Positions 33,161 through 42,600 of a stretch of DNA of 64,000 bases are shown piece after piece. This stretch comes from Caldifarciminota bacterium UBA6260 (lineage in GTDB: Bacteria > Hydrothermota > 32-111). How positions within the stretch are numbered: position 1 is the first letter of the stretch; each line of letters begins with the position of its first letter. The notes below the pieces were generated by a model that saw only the letters and a list, made by a program, of their open reading frames with translations, did not search any database and was not told where the DNA came from. The stretch lies in NCBI GenBank assembly GCA_002441125.1, contig DJVI01000003.1:168714-232713 (forward strand), read 5' to 3'. The translations under genes were made by a program, and so were the position numbers.

Positions 33161-33970
33161 TTAACCATTTTTTTTAGCAATAAATAAAATCGATGGACTA
33201 TAGAAAGATGAATTGAGATTTACACTTTCAGGTAAGAAGTTGAAAAGAAGATAGAGTATCTTTTGAAATTTCATAAAAAGATTATATATTTTCTTTTTCT
33301 TTAACGATGGGTTTATCTGATAAATATCAAAAATTCCTATATAACCTAAAAAAATAATAGAGAGATTATTTTCTTCCGCAAATTTTTTAAAGAACTTTAA
33401 ATTCATAACTTTTAAATTATGACCTTCTAACGATTCACTTTTAAAAAATTTTGATAAAAATCTATTTAAATTTTTTTTGTTTGGAACTGTAACAATAATG
33501 AATCCATCATTTCTTAAAATTAAAAGATGCCTTTTCAAAACATCCGATGGATTATCAAAATGTTCGATAAAACCTCTTGAAATAACAGCATCAAAATAAT
33601 TAGAAAATGTCTCTATATCTTTGTCGAAAAAATCTTTAAACAAAACATTTTCTTCATTGTAACCATAAAAGGTGAATATTCTTTTATTCATTTCATAACC
33701 ATTTTCTGATTTTTCTATTCCAAATGGCTGTGCTGAAAAAATTTTTGCAATCTCAATAAGAAAAAAACCTGGTGCAGATCCAATTTCAACAATTTTCAAA
33801 ATTTTTTCATTTCTCAAGTATTTTTTTATTTTTTTTATCTGATCGGTATATAAAAATGGAATAAAGAATTTCGAGAACTTTTTTGGTAAGTTTGAATGGT
33901 AGAGCCCATCATATAGAGAGCCTTTTTCATATTTTTTGTTCCAATATTTATCATCCAATAGATTTTTCAT
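33161..33970 (-). CDS. Class I SAM-dependent methyltransferase
   Basis: The 269-residue protein has motif I VEIGSAPGFFLIEIAK (about 60-75), a motif II-like acidic position (GIEKSENG) and motif IV ISRGFIEHFDNP. Substrate is unknown. EHF-x-NP and the NDGFIIVTVPN post-I strand recall methyltransferases that act on small molecules or polysaccharides. The C-terminal third is hydrophobic and may touch the membrane (FQKILYLLFNFLP). It starts 4 nt after the GNAT gene. Confidence 0.83.
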   Translation of the reverse strand: MKNLLDDKYWNKKYEKGSLYDGLYHSNLPKKFSKFFIPFLYTDQIKKIKKYLRNEKILKIVEIGSAPGFFLIEIAKIFSAQPFGIEKSENGYEMNKRIFTFYGYNEENVLFKDFFDKDIETFSNYFDAVISRGFIEHFDNPSDVLKRHLLILRNDGFIIVTVPNKKNLNRFLSKFFKSESLEGHNLKVMNLKFFKKFAEENNLSIIFLGYIGIFDIYQINPSLKKKKIYNLFMKFQKILYLLFNFLPESVNLNSSFYSPSILFIAKKNG

Positions 33971-33974
33971 AAAT

Positions 33975-35093
33975 TCAACTCAACTTTTTATAGAAACATC
34001 TCCTTCTTTTATGCTGTCTGTGTTCGAAATATTTCCAGAAAGATTGTATCTTTAAATTGTTTTCAAGTTCCCCACTCGTTTCCGCTGAAACTATTCTATT
34101 TTTAATGCACGATTTTGTAATCTCTGTAATAAGAAGAGCGTTGACTCCACTACCCATATATTCCTTTTTAACGGCAACAAGGTAAAGGTCTATCTTTTTG
34201 GGAAACTTCAAAGCCCATAAAAGATGTATAAAACCGAATGGGAAGATTTTTCCTTTCGATTTTTGCAACGCTTCAGATAGAGATGGCATAGCAATACCGA
34301 AACCTATTGGATTTTTTTCTTTATCAACAACTATTTTAACATAATCTGGATTTATAAAACCAAAATATTGCTGAGTGTATGACTCCATCTGCTCTTTTTC
34401 AAGAGGTACAAATCCATACAAAGTAGAGTATGATTCATTCAGAATTTCAAAAATCTTCATAGCATATTTTTTAAGTTCTTTAGCCTTTTTAATATCCAAA
34501 ATGGAAACATTTAGTTTCTCTTGAACAATATTGTTAACCCTTAAAATTTTCTCAGGAATTTTAGATGGAACTTTTACTTCAAACTCAACCCAGTCTATAT
34601 CCTTAACATATCCAAGTTTTTCAAGATGTTTGGGATAATATTCATAGTTGTATATCATCGGGAGTGTGCCAAGTTCGTCAAAACCTTCTATAAGCATACC
34701 TTCTGGGTCAAGATCGGTAAAACCCATTGGTCCATGGCTTTCAAATATACCATTTTTTTTAAGCCAATTTTCATAGGTTGAAAATAATAGACCAGAAACC
34801 TCAAAATCATCAACAAAATCAACCCATCCGAACCTTCCAATATTTTTTTCCCAAATCTCTATCTCTTTTCTGTTAATTATTCCGACCAATCTCCCAAGAA
34901 CATTTTTATTCTCCTCAACCATCCATATCATAACATCAGAATATTTGAATGCGGGATTTTTTTCTCTGTTTAAAGTGTTGAAAGTGTCATCCCTTAAAGG
35001 TGGAACAAAATATTTGCAATCTTTATAAAGTGAATATTGAAAATCTATAAACCTTTTTAAATCTTTTTTATCCTTCACTTCTACGATTTTCAT
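33975..35093 (-). CDS. GNAT-superfamily protein of the YghO type
   Basis: The 372-residue protein matches large GNAT-related proteins of the YghO kind. The N-terminal pattern is YVPPLRDD-like (FVPPLRDD), followed by GRLVGIINR, GPMGFTDLDPEGMLIEGFDE and a central YNYEYYP. The C-terminal half carries the AcCoA-binding fold (IDLYLVAVKKEYMGSGVNALL). No substrate is known for this family. It overlaps the nadA stop by 4 nt. The protein ends in a very basic stretch (HRQHKRRRCFYKK). Confidence 0.82.
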   Translation of the reverse strand: MKIVEVKDKKDLKRFIDFQYSLYKDCKYFVPPLRDDTFNTLNREKNPAFKYSDVMIWMVEENKNVLGRLVGIINRKEIEIWEKNIGRFGWVDFVDDFEVSGLLFSTYENWLKKNGIFESHGPMGFTDLDPEGMLIEGFDELGTLPMIYNYEYYPKHLEKLGYVKDIDWVEFEVKVPSKIPEKILRVNNIVQEKLNVSILDIKKAKELKKYAMKIFEILNESYSTLYGFVPLEKEQMESYTQQYFGFINPDYVKIVVDKEKNPIGFGIAMPSLSEALQKSKGKIFPFGFIHLLWALKFPKKIDLYLVAVKKEYMGSGVNALLITEITKSCIKNRIVSAETSGELENNLKIQSFWKYFEHRQHKRRRCFYKKLS

Positions 35094-36004
35094 AATATTT
35101 CAATCATTCTTTCAATTGATTTTAAAGCTTTTAATCTTATAGTTTCCTCTATAAAAATATTCTCTCCACCTTCTCCCCTCAAAGAAAGAAGAATATCTTC
35201 CAATGTGGTTTTTTTCATGTTGTTACATATAGCTTTTGGTTTCTCTCTTAAAGGAAAAAACTTTTTATCAGGATACAATTTTTCTAACCTGTATATCATA
35301 CCTTCCTCAGTTCCAACAACGAACTGGTTATTTTTACTCTCTTTTGGATATTTAACCATTCCACCTGTAGAAAGTATAACATCACATAAAAGCTGCACAT
35401 CCTCAGGTGCTTCAGGGTGTATCATTATTGTTGCATCAGTATATTTTTCTCTCGCTCTCCTAACATCAAGAATATTGAACTGGTTATGAACATAGCAGAA
35501 ACCTTCATAACTTATAATCTTTTTATCAGTATTCCTTCTTACAAAAGCAGCAAGATTTTTATCAGGTAAAAATATTATTTCCTTTTCTTTCAAAGAATTA
35601 ACAACTTTAACAGCGTTTGCAGATGTACAACATATATCACAAATAGATTTTACAAGAGCGGTTGTGTTCACATAACAAACAGTTTTGGCATTTTTATTTT
35701 CTTCCTGCAATTTTTTTACTTTCTCTATTTCAACCATATCTGCCATTTCACAACCTGCTGATGAAACTGGTAGTATTATATTCTTTTCTGGTGAAAGTAT
35801 CTTTGCAGTTTCAGCCATAAACCTTACACCCGCAAAAATAACATTTTTTTTATCAATATCTTTTATAACTCTACTCAGTTCAAGTGAATCGCCAACAAAA
35901 TCTGCAACATCCTGAATATCTCCTATCTGATAGTTGTGTGCTATTATAACAAAATCTTTTTCCTTTTTTAATTTTAAAATTTCTTCTTTAAATTTATTTT
36001 CCAT
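35090..36004 (-). CDS. nadA: Quinolinate synthase A
   Basis: NadA condenses iminoaspartate with dihydroxyacetone phosphate to quinolinate in NAD synthesis, using a [4Fe-4S] cluster. The 304-residue protein has cluster ligands at Cys85, Cys170 and Cys260, matching the spacing in thermophile enzymes. Family motifs are AHNYQIGDIQDVADFVGDS, FAGVRFMAETAKIL and HPEAPEDV. No nadB or nadC is next to it. GGAGATAAATA precedes the ATG. Confidence 0.97.
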   Translation of the reverse strand: MENKFKEEILKLKKEKDFVIIAHNYQIGDIQDVADFVGDSLELSRVIKDIDKKNVIFAGVRFMAETAKILSPEKNIILPVSSAGCEMADMVEIEKVKKLQEENKNAKTVCYVNTTALVKSICDICCTSANAVKVVNSLKEKEIIFLPDKNLAAFVRRNTDKKIISYEGFCYVHNQFNILDVRRAREKYTDATIMIHPEAPEDVQLLCDVILSTGGMVKYPKESKNNQFVVGTEEGMIYRLEKLYPDKKFFPLREKPKAICNNMKKTTLEDILLSLRGEGGENIFIEETIRLKALKSIERMIEIL

Positions 36005-36581
36005 TATTTATCTCCATCAAAATTTTGCCAGATCTCATATAGATGAACTTGTCTTTATATAATTTAATTACTAAACTTTTTTTTTCATCTTTCCATAATA
36101 TTGTATCATTGAAATATGCTCTTTTCAATTCATAATCACCATGTATCATAGAACATCTATAAAAATCTTTATCGTAATACTTTAGAAAGAACGGGAGGAT
36201 GAGCCAATCGTTAGGCTCAAATTTTAAAGAATCGTAAAATTTTTTATTCTCACCTGTCAAAGATGTCTCTATTGAATTTTCAAAAAATTTTACAACACCT
36301 TCACTTTTTTTACCTGCTTTGTTATATTTTGAAATTATTACGATAGGTTTTAGTTCTTTCAAATATATCTTCCCAAGATTTTCTATTTTAAATGTGCCAA
36401 AAGCCACATCTGTTTTTATCTCTATAAAAAGTGTGTCATCAAAAACATTTTCTTTAATAACACTTTTACCTGAAAAAAGTTCCATTTTAACTTTATATGA
36501 ATACTCTTCCGAAAATATTGGAATCAAAAGAAAGATTAAAAATAAAAGTTTAATCGACCTTTGCAAACTTTTTCTTCCCAA
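35994..36581 (-). CDS. Secreted protein of unknown function
   Basis: I do not recognise this family with confidence. The 195-residue product has an N-terminal signal peptide (LLFLIFLLIPIFS) and a beta-rich mature part, weakly reminiscent of DUF3108-type periplasmic proteins. The longest frame begins at a TTG (36581) inside tyrS. A second TTG five codons later (36566), with GGGAAG upstream, is an equal candidate. It overlaps tyrS by 32 nt and nadA by 11 nt, so it belongs to the same transcript. Confidence 0.65.
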   Translation of the reverse strand: MGRKSLQRSIKLLFLIFLLIPIFSEEYSYKVKMELFSGKSVIKENVFDDTLFIEIKTDVAFGTFKIENLGKIYLKELKPIVIISKYNKAGKKSEGVVKFFENSIETSLTGENKKFYDSLKFEPNDWLILPFFLKYYDKDFYRCSMIHGDYELKRAYFNDTILWKDEKKSLVIKLYKDKFIYMRSGKILMEINNGK

Positions 36582-37755
36582 CCTGAATTATATCACCCTT
36601 TTTTGGTGTGTATTGATAGTTAAAATCATCTATAACGACATTGTTAATTTTCAGTCCTTTTCCTTTTATAATCCTACTCGCCTCAGATGTTGATTCTGTT
36701 AATTCATACTTTTTTAAAAAATTAGTTATTTTGATATCCTTATCTTCAGGAGAAACTTTTATCAAAGGGATGTTATCTGGAATTCCCTTCTCTTTAAAAA
36801 TTCTGTTGAACTCCTCTTCACACCTTTCACTTTCCTCTTTTGAGTAATACATCTGGACAATCGTTTTAGCAAGAATTACTTTATAATCTTTTGGATTTTT
36901 ACCATCTTTCATTTCCATTTCATACTTTTTTATCATATCCTCAGGTATATCTGTTGTAAGAAGCATATATTTTGTAATAAGGTTATCAGGGATGGACATC
37001 AATTTTCCAAATATCTGTGTAGGATTTTCAGTTATTCCAACATAGTTATCATAAGATTTTGACATTTTCCTTGTTCCATCTATTCCCTCAAGAAGAGGGA
37101 GTGTCATAATCACTTGTCCGGGTATACCATACTCTTCCTGTATCTCCCTACCAAGAAGAAGGTTGAACTTCTGATCGGTGCCTCCAAGCTCTATATCAGC
37201 TTTAACTGCGACTGAATCGTAAGCTTGAAATAAAGGATAAAGAAATTCATGGAGGGATATAGGTATTCCACTTTTGTATCTCTGTTCGAAATAATCCCTT
37301 TCAAGCATTCTTGCAACCGTCATCTTTGAAGAGAGTTTAATAATATCCTGTGGAGAAAGTTTATCAGACCATTCTCCATTCAATCTTATTTCTGTTTTCT
37401 GGGGATCAAGAATTTTGAAAACCTGCTCTTTGTAATTTTTTAAATTCTCTTTTATCTCTTCATCTGAAAGTTGTGGTCTTGTTTTATTCTTCCCTGTAGG
37501 ATCACCGATTTTACCTGTAAAATCACCGAATATTAAAACAGCCGTATGTCCAAACTCTTGAAACTTTTTCAACTTCCTTAAAGGTATTGTGAACCCAAGA
37601 TGTATGTAGGGACCTGAGGCATCTATTCCGAGTTTAACTCTTAAAGGTCTATTCTCTTTTTCAGAGATCAAAAGTTTTTTTTCAAGTTCACCCTCAGGAA
37701 GTATATCTACGCAACCTCTTGAAAGTTCTGACAAAATTTCTTTTAAATTTTCCAT
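36550..37755 (-). CDS. tyrS: Tyrosyl-tRNA synthetase
   Basis: This class Ic synthetase of 401 residues has GIDASGPYIHLGFTIPL (HIGH-type signature), the tyrosine pocket and the KMSKS sequence in TRKMSKSYDN. A C-terminal S4 RNA-binding domain (about 335-400) is present. Having PYIHLG rather than PTLHIG places it in the TyrZ-like group. There is no ribosome site: the ATG lies only 12 nt after the 3' end of tRNA-Met, across a run of seven T. Translation may depend on tRNA processing that leaves a very short leader. Confidence 0.96.
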   Translation of the reverse strand: MENLKEILSELSRGCVDILPEGELEKKLLISEKENRPLRVKLGIDASGPYIHLGFTIPLRKLKKFQEFGHTAVLIFGDFTGKIGDPTGKNKTRPQLSDEEIKENLKNYKEQVFKILDPQKTEIRLNGEWSDKLSPQDIIKLSSKMTVARMLERDYFEQRYKSGIPISLHEFLYPLFQAYDSVAVKADIELGGTDQKFNLLLGREIQEEYGIPGQVIMTLPLLEGIDGTRKMSKSYDNYVGITENPTQIFGKLMSIPDNLITKYMLLTTDIPEDMIKKYEMEMKDGKNPKDYKVILAKTIVQMYYSKEESERCEEEFNRIFKEKGIPDNIPLIKVSPEDKDIKITNFLKKYELTESTSEASRIIKGKGLKINNVVIDDFNYQYTPKKGDIIQVGKKKFAKVD

Positions 37756-37767
37756 AGTTTAAAAAAA

Positions 37768-37840
37768 TGACGGCACAGGGACTCGAACCCCGGACACGAG
37801 GATTATGATTCCTCTGCTCTACCGACTGAGCTATGCCGCC
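37768..37840 (-). tRNA. tRNA-Met (anticodon CAU)
   Basis: The 73-nt cloverleaf has acceptor stem GGCGGCA with TGCCGTC (one G-U), a D-arm with GAGC, anticodon loop ATCATAA giving CAT, and a T-arm with TTCGAGT. The discriminator is A and no CCA is encoded. The acceptor begins with a paired G1-C72, so it is not an initiator; elongator Met is most likely, though a lysidine-modified Ile tRNA cannot be ruled out. It lies between the ppiD-like gene and tyrS. Confidence 0.95.
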
Positions 37841-37847
37841 ATCTTGA

Positions 37848-39623
37848 TCATCTATAATCTGTTACAGAATATTTTTTTCTTAACTGGTTCATCCAATCGT
37901 TTATAACCGATTGTTGTTTTGCCTGATGCAAAGCCTGAAAATATTTTACATAATAGTCTTGCATCTTTTCCTTTGAAGGTTCTTCTATCTTCAAAACTCT
38001 AAAAATGTATCCATTGTTTTCACCTGTAAGATAGTAAACCTTTTGAGGTGCTGCTGCAAAAATTGCCCCAAAGAATTGATACTGGTTATCAACATCCAAC
38101 AACTTTTCAGAGATCGTTTGAAAACCTGTTTTGTGGTAAATAAGTTTATTCTTTTTTGCAAAATTTTCAAGAGATATGTTCTCTTTGCTTATTATTTCAA
38201 CATATTTGGATAATTTTAAAGCTGATAATATTTTTCTCTTCTTTCCTATCATATAATTTTTTACCTGCTCTTTGACATCCTCAAACTTTACATCCTTAGA
38301 AATATTCTTTTTATCTATCCTTGCTATAACAAATCTGTCTGAAAGTTCTATAACCTTCACATCCCCTTCTTTTGAGCTGTTAACAAAATTTATTATCCTT
38401 TGAGGGTTATCAAAATCAGGTATGTAACCATCTTCAGGATCAAAAGGTTTGGTTGTAAAAACTTTCAAAGATTCACTCTCTGCAACCTTTTCAAGCCCTT
38501 TTTCCTTTATTTTGTTTAAAAGGTTATCACATCTCTGTTTAATAGAGGAAACCGTTTCATAGGATGGGAGTGTTCTTATAAGTATATGACTTGCTTTTAT
38601 AGAATCTCTTTTTATATCCTCAACTCTTATCAAATGCCATCCGAATACAGTTTTAACTGGAGCAGAGATCTCGTTAACCTTCAAACCGAAAGCCGCATCT
38701 TCGAACTCTTTTACCATTTGACCTTTTTTGAAATATCCTAAAGAACCTCCGTTGACTGCTGAACCATAATCATCCGAATAGAGTTGTGCAGCTTTTTCAA
38801 AAGTTAAATTACCATTTATGATGTCGTTTCTTAAACCTTCAATATTCTCTTTTGCATTCAAAATATCCTCTGTAGACGGATTTTTACTAATTTCAATGTA
38901 GGAAAGAACAACCTCTCTATTTTTTTCAAAAATATATTTTTTATTGTCGAAATATTCTTTCGCTTCCTCATCGGAAACTGTTGGTGGAACATCTATAATC
39001 GTTGGAACAACAACATACTCAACCTGAACCTTAGTTTCATTCAACTTGATCAATCTTCCAATTTCATCATTCTGGATCTTTATACCTGAAACAAGGTCTG
39101 ATTGTATTTTAACCTTTGGAAGATTTTCAACTATCTGGTTATAATATGAAATTTTGAACTCTGCATTGTTTGGATCATCTATTATCTGCTTATAAAGCTG
39201 GTAATCAAATTTTCCTTCCTTATAAAATCTCTCATCATTTTTTATCTCCTGAGGAGGAACATTGTAAAGTATATCAAGTATTTCCTGTCTATCTACATTA
39301 TAATTGTATTTTTTAATTATATCATCGAAAATTGTTTTTGTTACCAACTGGTTGAAAGCCTGATCGAGCAGCTCGTTTTCAGTCTGCTGATCGAGATTTG
39401 TTCTGTTGGAATTCGCAAGATATGTTTTTCTCAATTTTAAGAACTGATCGTTCAACTGGTTATAGGTTATCTTCGTTTTGTTCACTTTACCTATAAAATT
39501 TCCTTTTTCAGTATTGTTCGATGAAGCAAGGTTCATACCCCAATCAAGAAAAATGAATAGAACGAATGAAAGAATAACTATAACAAATACTATAGTCATA
39601 TTTTTTCTCAATTTAGACATCAT
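37848..39623 (-). CDS. PpiD/SurA-type membrane-anchored peptidyl-prolyl isomerase
   Basis: The protein (591 residues from this start) has a short cytoplasmic N-terminus, one membrane anchor (about 8-27) and a SurA-N-like chaperone domain (about 40-210). A parvulin domain (about 230-345) shows YSDDYGSAVNGGSLGYF, F-x-x-A-A-F-x-L and TVFGWHLIRV. A second, partial parvulin-like half follows (ASHILIRTL). It assists folding of envelope proteins. I prefer the ATG at 39623, with GGAG 7 nt upstream, over a TTG two codons earlier. It ends 7 nt before tRNA-Met. Confidence 0.87.
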   Translation of the reverse strand: MMSKLRKNMTIVFVIVILSFVLFIFLDWGMNLASSNNTEKGNFIGKVNKTKITYNQLNDQFLKLRKTYLANSNRTNLDQQTENELLDQAFNQLVTKTIFDDIIKKYNYNVDRQEILDILYNVPPQEIKNDERFYKEGKFDYQLYKQIIDDPNNAEFKISYYNQIVENLPKVKIQSDLVSGIKIQNDEIGRLIKLNETKVQVEYVVVPTIIDVPPTVSDEEAKEYFDNKKYIFEKNREVVLSYIEISKNPSTEDILNAKENIEGLRNDIINGNLTFEKAAQLYSDDYGSAVNGGSLGYFKKGQMVKEFEDAAFGLKVNEISAPVKTVFGWHLIRVEDIKRDSIKASHILIRTLPSYETVSSIKQRCDNLLNKIKEKGLEKVAESESLKVFTTKPFDPEDGYIPDFDNPQRIINFVNSSKEGDVKVIELSDRFVIARIDKKNISKDVKFEDVKEQVKNYMIGKKRKILSALKLSKYVEIISKENISLENFAKKNKLIYHKTGFQTISEKLLDVDNQYQFFGAIFAAAPQKVYYLTGENNGYIFRVLKIEEPSKEKMQDYYVKYFQALHQAKQQSVINDWMNQLRKKYSVTDYR

Positions 39624-39647
39624 AAACAATCTCCTTTTTAGAAGGTA

Positions 39648-39675
39648 AATATATCATATATAAAAAATTTTTCAA
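39648..39675 (-). promoter_or_regulatory. Promoter of the ppiD-like/tRNA-Met/tyrS unit
   Basis: TTGAAA (39670-39675) and TATATT (39648-39653) on the minus strand are 16 bp apart. The predicted leader of about 18 nt includes the GGAG ribosome site. Confidence 0.6.
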
Positions 39676-42600
39676 CTATCTTTAGTCAACTCTTCCAATC
39701 TTAAAAAATTGTTATAATTTTTGAACTTTTCATAAAATTTTTCATAAATTTTCAAAGCCTCTTTCCTGAAATCTTCCCTCTTCGTCTTTTTGTAAAGAGT
39801 ATAGTAAATTTCACCTTTTATACTCTCTTCATCATATTTAAAAATCAAATCTTTAACTTTATCTATAAATTCATTCTCATCTTTTATTTCATAAAAAAGT
39901 TTCAAAAGAGTATATTTAACAAAATATTCCTCATATTCTTTTCTACTTTTTAAAAACTCTATCCCTTCATCAAGAAGTTTTAAACCGTTTTCAAAGTCAC
40001 CCATTTTAAGAAGGATTTCTCCTTTTAACAGCAAAGAATGATAGTAGTACTGTTTCAACTCAATTTCTTCCAAAAGTGATAAAGCTTCCTCTACATGTTT
40101 TAAAGAAAGTTCAAAAAGATTGTTTATAAAATATGTCTGTGATAGGTAATAGTTGTTTAAAGCTATACCCATCTTATCATCTATCTGTTTTGCAATTTCT
40201 ATACTCTCTTTCAGGTATGAAACGGAAACATCAAAATCTCCAAGAAGTCCATAGAGTTGCCCCAAATTTGACAGAACGGTTCTTTTCCCTTTTCTATCCC
40301 CAAGATCTTCAGCTATCTTTAAAGATTCTTTATAGAATTCAGATTCTGCTACATAATCCCCTTTTATGTTGGCTATTCCTCCAAGGTTATTTAAAACTAT
40401 CCTTATACTCTTTCTATCGTTCAACTCCCTCGAAATTTTAAGTTGTTTTGAAAAATAATCTTCAGCTTTTGTGTAATCTTTTAAGGAATAATAGAGAGCA
40501 CCAAGATTTCCATAAAGATATGATAAAGGAGTTTTAGAGTTTACATCTTTCATAATTTTTTCGTTCTCAAGATAGTAAGATAATGCCTTTTCAAAATCCC
40601 CTTTCATCCAGTTTATAAGACCAAGATTTCCATAAACTGCATTTAAAGTTAAAAGTAGATTGTTCTTTTTGGCAACCTTTAAAACAACTTCATAATTTTT
40701 TACAGACTCATCGTAATCACCCATATCTTTGGCAATATTCCCTTTTGTTAAAAAAGCGTTAGCATAAGTTTCAGGATCACTATTTTCATCAACTATCTCT
40801 AAAATCTTCTCAACATTCTCCATAGCTTTTTTATATTCGTTCTTTCTCCACAATATTTGTCCCTTAATACTCAAAATATCTGCTATTTTTTCTTTATCTT
40901 TGAACCTTACAAAAATTTCATAAGATTTATCAAGATATTTTTCACATTCTTCGTAAAATCCCATCTGGAAAAGAAGGTCACCATAATCTTTTAAAATTTC
41001 AGCTTTCAACTCATTTTCAGGATAATCAACGATTTCATTTAAGATCTGTTCATAATCTTTCTTAGCATCAATCCACATACCAAGTAACATTTCCATCCTT
41101 AAAAAATTTATTCTAATTGATAATTTTTCGGAAAAATCAAAAGCATAGTTTAAAGCTTTTTTATAAAAATTCAAACCATCAGAGAAACGGAATTTTTTAT
41201 GAGAATAATCACCAGATTTTCTATAAAAAATTTTTGCCTTTTCAAAATTTTCTCCTTTCTCATAATGGAAGGCTATGTCTTTAAACCTTTCCTCATCATT
41301 GATAAAGAGTTTTTCCATTACTTCACCAACAATCAGATGATACTCTTTCAACTTTTTTTTAAGTATCATATTGTATACTGTATCTTTTATAAGGGAGTGT
41401 TTGAATATGAGTTTAATCTCATTTATTTTCAATAGAATATTTTCCCTTGTTATCTTTTCTATACCTTCTTCAAAATCAGAAACATCAACAACCCTTTTTA
41501 AAACTTCATTTTCAACTTCGTAACCTATAACTGAAGATTTTTCAACCAAACTTTTCAGTTCAGCGTTCAATCTGTCTATTCTTGCAATAATTATGGAACT
41601 TATTGTTGAAGGAATATTTTTAATCTCTTTGGATATCACATTCTTTCCGTTTTCATTTTTTATAAAATCGTTTTCAAGAAGATATATTGAAAACTGTTCA
41701 ACATAGAATGGGTTACCTTCGGTTCTTTCAAAAATGAATCTCACAGTATCCTCTGATGGAGAAAAGATAAGCTGGTTTTCTATATAAGATTTACAACTCA
41801 CATAATCAAAATTTTTAAGTTCAATCACTTGGACTGGAAATTTTTCATAAAGATTCAAAAGCTTTTTACTCCCGTCATAATCGTACCTTGAAGTGAAAAT
41901 TATCATAAATGGATAATTTTCAACCTCTCTTGAAAGTATCTCAAAAAACTGGTTACTCTTTTCATCCTGATACTGAAGATCCTCTACGATTATAACCAAA
42001 GGTTTTTTCTGGCATAGAAATATAAAAAATTCTTTCAATGAAAAGAATATCTCTTCCTCTAAATTCTTCCTATTCAACTTATAAATGGCTGAATCCTGAT
42101 CTACAAGGTTTAGCAAAAATTTAAAGGTTTCTTTTAAATTTTCTTTTGTTTTGCGATCTTCAAAAATCGTGTCAAAAATTTTTCTGTTCTCATTTTTTGA
42201 AAGAAACCTGTCCTGTTTAAAAAAATCGAACAAAAACCTTTTTATAGATGAGAACTCTTCTTTATCAACATTTTCGTTTTTGAAAATTAAAAACTGAAAA
42301 TTCTCACTATTCCTTGAAACTATCTCAAAACAGATCCTTGATTTTCCAACACCAGCATCTCCAAAAATGTATACACATCCTCCATTTTTGCCTTCAGAAA
42401 GGAGTTTTAAAGAATTTTCAACTACTTCAATCTCTTTTTCCCTTCCAACTATCTCGTTTTCGAAATAAATTTTTGTATCAAAAATCTCTTCATTTAAAAC
42501 TTTGAAAATCTTTTCTTTTTCACTTTTTCCTTTTAACAACTTTTCTTTTTTAAAAACAGTTCTAAATGAAGTACCTAAAAATTCTTCGGTGAACCAATCC

